From NCBI GenBank assembly GCA_913054055.1, contig CAJXIT010000019.1, positions 1-18,976 of the forward strand: a DNA stretch of 18,976 nucleotides, given 5' to 3'. The translations under genes and the position numbers were made by a program. Shown one piece after another: positions 16,720 through 18,976 of this stretch. Source of the DNA: an uncultured Thalassolituus sp. GTDB lineage: Bacteria > Pseudomonadota > Gammaproteobacteria > Pseudomonadales > Oceanobacteraceae. The notes under the pieces were generated by a model. The model saw nothing but the letters and a program-made list of their open reading frames with translations, had not been told where the DNA came from and made no database searches. Each line of letters opens with the position of its first letter. Position 1 is the stretch's first letter.

Positions 16720-17195
16720 AATATTAATTCCTTTTTGATTATAAAAAACTTAGTCGCGTGATGGTGGTTTGTTCAAAGCGAAACTATGCTAGATCAAAAA
16801 AAAAAATTTAAGAAACATAAAAACTGGACGTACATCAAGCATTGGTAAGTTCAAGAAAATAGGTTTAGACATAAAAAGACACCACTAGGTTGGTAAACAT
16901 ACAGGTCTAGTGAAAATTGATTACTCTGATATGTATGCAAGAGAATCCTCTTTCTCATGATTGAACAGCGACCTTATTAACGGATGCCTCCTTTTACGAT
17001 CGGGCACAAAGTGCTCTCCTACGATGTTGCACGTGGTGGTTTAATCGGTCGCTGGGCAACCTCATACAGGTTTTAATTTGTTATTTTTGGTGATTTGGGG
17101 ATATATGTATTTTTATGTTCCAATACATGAAACACTGAGTTTGATTTTTAAGTATTGTGGCTAGCTTGCCTGTTGTTGATACTTGGCTAATTGTT
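16720..17195. other. 476-bp divergent intergenic region
   Basis: This lies between the start of the 814-residue gene (-) and the barrel protein gene (+), so it should hold both promoters. It contains an 11-A run (16796-16806), the inverted repeat CACTAG/CTAGTG (16883-16888 and 16907-16912) and a REP-like palindrome (16997-17016). No gene is convincing. A TATAAT on the minus strand (16738-16743) is too near the ribosome site to serve as the main promoter. Confidence 0.55.
16997..17020 (-). repeat. REP-like palindromic element
   Basis: On the minus strand, AGGAGAGCACTTTGTGCCCG folds as GAGCAC-TTT-GTGCCC (one G-T pair), followed by CGATCG. A GTAGGAG lead-in plus a short hairpin is the style of REP elements in gammaproteobacteria. 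Only one copy is present in this window, so its repeated nature is an inference. Confidence 0.4.
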
Positions 17196-18131
17196 ATGGA
17201 AAACATGCCTATGATTTTATTTCGCCCTTCTGTTGTTTTGTCTTGTTTAATTTTGTGTGTGGGTTTGAATGCCCACGCTGGCACCCTTGATGATTTAGAA
17301 CGGGATGCCACGAAACCCAAGTCTAAATCTTCTGGCTCGTCTTCAAGTTCGTCTGGTTCATATTCTAGTTCGTCTGGTTCGTATTCTAGTGGGCCGGATG
17401 ATGATAACTCGCTTCAGGCAGATTTAGCGGCTGGCATTGCGCAGTTAATGTTTAGAATCACGGCCGAGGTGGTAGGGTTTGGTTTAACGGCCATGGCGCA
17501 AGGTGGTGAAGACAGTGTGCAGCGCTATGCCCGTTCGGAGTTGTTGGATTCTAATGATAGGGATGTTTCAAATGGGGTGATGCCCGTTGCCAGTGGGTTA
17601 GATGCTGCTGACAATGTGGCCGGTTTTGGGCCCAGTTTGTTTCGTAAACAAGGGGATCCTATTTTGCCTAATGTGAGGGTAACGTCTCAGTGGTTATCAG
17701 GTTCTGACAATATCAGTGCGCAGCTTAATCGTTTTGAAGGGGGCTATGGTTTGCTTGGCTTCAGTTATTCCCGTAATACGTTAGACGAGCAAGGGGATGA
17801 GCTTACTCTTGAGAATACGCTGGTGCATTACCGTATGAGTTTTGGTAATAATGTCAGTTGGGATTTGGCCTACGGCCGCGGCAAGATGAATGGCAACCAA
17901 TCCCATAATGGGGATGTGTTTGCCATGCCTATTCGCTATCGCATTAATCCGGATTGGCATTTTGAGTATTACCCGGTTTGGTCTAGCTATAATGGTGGAT
18001 CGTTGTCTGAGCATTCGTTTAGTTTTAATTATCATTATAAATACATGGGCTTAAGTGTGGGGCATAAGCGTTGGTCGGCTGGGCCTACCACGGTGAGTGG
18101 TTTATTTACTGGGTTGTATTTGGTGTTTTAG
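17196..18131 (+). CDS. Probable outer-membrane beta-barrel protein with Ser-rich linker
   Basis: From ATG 17196 the protein has 311 residues, with a Sec signal (VLSCLILCVGLNAHA, cleavage before GTLDD). ATGs at 17205 and 17211 are alternatives; a GTG at 17157 is less likely. After the signal comes a Ser/Gly/Tyr-rich linker, encoded by two near-perfect 21-bp repeats (17348-17368, 17369-17389). Residues about 75-110 have a hydrophobic stretch, and the last 150 residues alternate polar and nonpolar residues with many aromatics and end in LYLVF. A terminal Phe is the usual signal for barrel assembly into the outer membrane. The family is unknown. The coding strand is strongly G/T-rich. Confidence 0.72.
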   Translation: MENMPMILFRPSVVLSCLILCVGLNAHAGTLDDLERDATKPKSKSSGSSSSSSGSYSSSSGSYSSGPDDDNSLQADLAAGIAQLMFRITAEVVGFGLTAMAQGGEDSVQRYARSELLDSNDRDVSNGVMPVASGLDAADNVAGFGPSLFRKQGDPILPNVRVTSQWLSGSDNISAQLNRFEGGYGLLGFSYSRNTLDEQGDELTLENTLVHYRMSFGNNVSWDLAYGRGKMNGNQSHNGDVFAMPIRYRINPDWHFEYYPVWSSYNGGSLSEHSFSFNYHYKYMGLSVGHKRWSAGPTTVSGLFTGLYLVF

Positions 18132-18146
18132 TTTTTTTTGGGGGGA

Positions 18147-18177
18147 TATCGGGCGCGGTACCCTCACACAGTTAGCG
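18147..18177 (+). repeat. Intergenic repeat, copy D
   Basis: TATCGGGCGCGGTACCC (18147-18163) matches 15 of 17 bases at 12209-12225 of copy B. It then departs to CTCACACAGTTAG, the block that appears inverted in copy E (10321-10351). It lies 15 bases after the barrel-protein gene. Confidence 0.7.
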
Positions 18178-18255
18178 TCAATCTAGGGGTTTTGGTGTCG
18201 GTTCGAAAATGTGTGAGTCCACCCTGTGCGCGATTACCGAGTGCCTTTGCATGAT

Positions 18256-18336
18256 GTCAGCCCTCTGACCGGTTTTTATTCTGTTTAAATTATCGCGCAC
18301 GGGGGTGCACTCGTACGAGGTCAGCCCCTGACCGAT
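18256..18336 (+). repeat. Intergenic repeat family, copy C (two hairpins)
   Basis: This copy has a first hairpin GTCAG-CCCT-CTGAC (18256-18269), the 16-bp and 12-bp blocks shared with copy B (18272-18287, 18291-18302), the palindrome CTCGTACGAG (18310-18319) and a second hairpin GGTCAG-CCC-CTGACC (18319-18333). The 28-bp block of copies A and B is missing. The second hairpin is followed by ATATTTTTTAT, so it could also end plus-strand transcripts from the barrel-protein gene. Confidence 0.85.
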
Positions 18337-18341
18337 ATTTT

Positions 18342-18830
18342 TTATAGCCCTAGTTCGCTTAAGCCTGGGTGGTCGGCTGGGCGTGGGCCTTGTGGCCAGT
18401 GAAATTTTCTTTCGCTTTCTTGTATGGCCACGTCATTGATGCTGGCGTGACGTTCGGTCATTAAGCCTTTTTCGTTGAATGCCCAGTTTTCGTTTCCGTG
18501 ACTGCGAAACCAGTTGCCTTGTGCGTCATGCCATTCGTATACGTAGCGCACGGCGATGCGGTTATCTTGGTAGGCCCATAGTTCTTTTATTAGGCGGTAG
18601 TCTAATTCTCGGTCCCATTTTCCGCTTAAAAATTCTATGATTTGTGGGCGGCCTTTTACAAAGCTGTCGCGGTTTCGCCATTGGCTGTTTAGGCTGTAGG
18701 CGGTGGCGATTTTTGCTGGGTTTTTATTATTCCACGCGTCTTCGGCGGCGCGTATTTTTTTAATGGCGCTGTCTTTGGTGAACGGTGGTAACGGTTGACG
18801 GGTGTCTTCGGTGTCTAAATCAAAATTCAT
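18342..18830 (-). CDS. DUF1348 family protein (NTF2-like fold)
   Basis: The 162-residue protein matches the DUF1348 family nearly end to end: PPFTKDSAIKKIRAAEDAWN near the start, SQWRNRDSFVKGR, KWDRELDYRLIKELWAY, YEWHDAQGNWFRSHGNENW, ASINDVAI and the closing FHWPQGPRPADHPGLSELGL. These small cytoplasmic proteins have an NTF2-like cone fold; their biochemical role is not established. The frame is open to a TTG at 18881, but ATG 18828-18830 with AGG seven bases before it and the family's usual length make that the start. The + strand is G/T-rich here, so this minus-strand gene is C/A-rich, opposite to the barrel gene. Confidence 0.93.
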   Translation of the reverse strand: MNFDLDTEDTRQPLPPFTKDSAIKKIRAAEDAWNNKNPAKIATAYSLNSQWRNRDSFVKGRPQIIEFLSGKWDRELDYRLIKELWAYQDNRIAVRYVYEWHDAQGNWFRSHGNENWAFNEKGLMTERHASINDVAIQESERKFHWPQGPRPADHPGLSELGL

Positions 18831-18904
18831 TTTTTGCCTATTGGGATCATTGATAAATAGTTGTGGAGTATCACTTAGCAATAACCGTGCGCAATTTTAA
18901 TCTT

Positions 18905-18976
18905 ATGAATGAATCCCATTTATTACAGCCTATGGGCATGTGCGCCATGTGGGATGATTTGATGGCGCACCTATGT
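18905..18976 (+). CDS. Possible gene start, truncated by the window end
   Basis: From ATG 18905, 24 codons stay open to the last base (MNESHLLQPMGMCAMWDDLM, then AHLC). The frame is divergent from the DUF1348 gene with a 74-base gap, a normal layout for a regulator or unrelated neighbour. No ribosome site stands out and the fragment is too short to identify. Confidence 0.3.
   Translation, partial: MNESHLLQPMGMCAMWDDLMAHLC

Noticed and set aside
16738..16743. TATAAT as the promoter of the 814-residue gene
   Set aside because: A start of transcription 6-8 bases on would fall within the ribosome site, and no -35 lies at proper spacing.
9235..18336. Integron cassette array with attC sites
   Set aside because: The hairpin-bearing repeats prompted the idea, but I find no paired RYYYAAC/GTTRRRY core sites, genes point both ways, and no integrase is present.
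9235..18336. CRISPR array
   Set aside because: Repeats are kilobases apart, mosaic and not regularly spaced.

Overview
The window looks like chromosome of a free-living, probably marine, Gram-negative gammaproteobacterium. This is an inference from moderate GC, lipoproteins and outer-membrane-type proteins, a periplasmic endonuclease I, a GlxA-type AraC regulator and a DUF1348 protein. The genus cannot be fixed from the sequence alone. There are no rRNA, tRNA, CRISPR, transposase or phage structural genes.

Left half (1-9.1 kb), ordinary gene spacing. An NTF2/SnoaL-like gene (-) is divergent from an AraC/DJ-1 regulator (+), with a dyad between them. Next comes a large lipoprotein of 827 residues with its own terminator. 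After a plausible sigma70 promoter lie two overlapping genes (4739-7989) for paralogous envelope proteins of a family I do not recognise. The second is a lipoprotein with a roughly 120-residue Ala/Gly/Thr/Val-rich insertion. A membrane fatty acid desaturase is convergent with them.

Right half (9.2-18.4 kb), accessory in character. It begins and ends with copies of an intergenic repeat family (9.24, 12.2 and 18.26-18.34 kb, with related pieces at 10.33 and 18.15 kb). The hairpins in these copies keep pairing through compensatory changes. Between them lie endonuclease I, a lipoprotein with a 29-residue membrane peptide upstream, an HNH endonuclease with a 28-codon ORF upstream, a two-gene operon (814-residue unknown protein plus a PhoD-like phosphatase without export signal), and a Ser-rich probable beta-barrel protein. 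At the far end are a DUF1348 gene (-) and the first 24 codons of a possible gene that leaves the window.

Base composition in the right half is strand-asymmetric regardless of coding direction. The + strand is A/C-rich at about 9.6-10.96 kb and G/T-rich at about 17.1-18.9 kb, which suggests segments inserted or inverted relative to one another. The strongest candidates for something undescribed are the PhoD/814-residue operon, the tandem envelope paralogues and the repeat family. No function for these is proven by the sequence.
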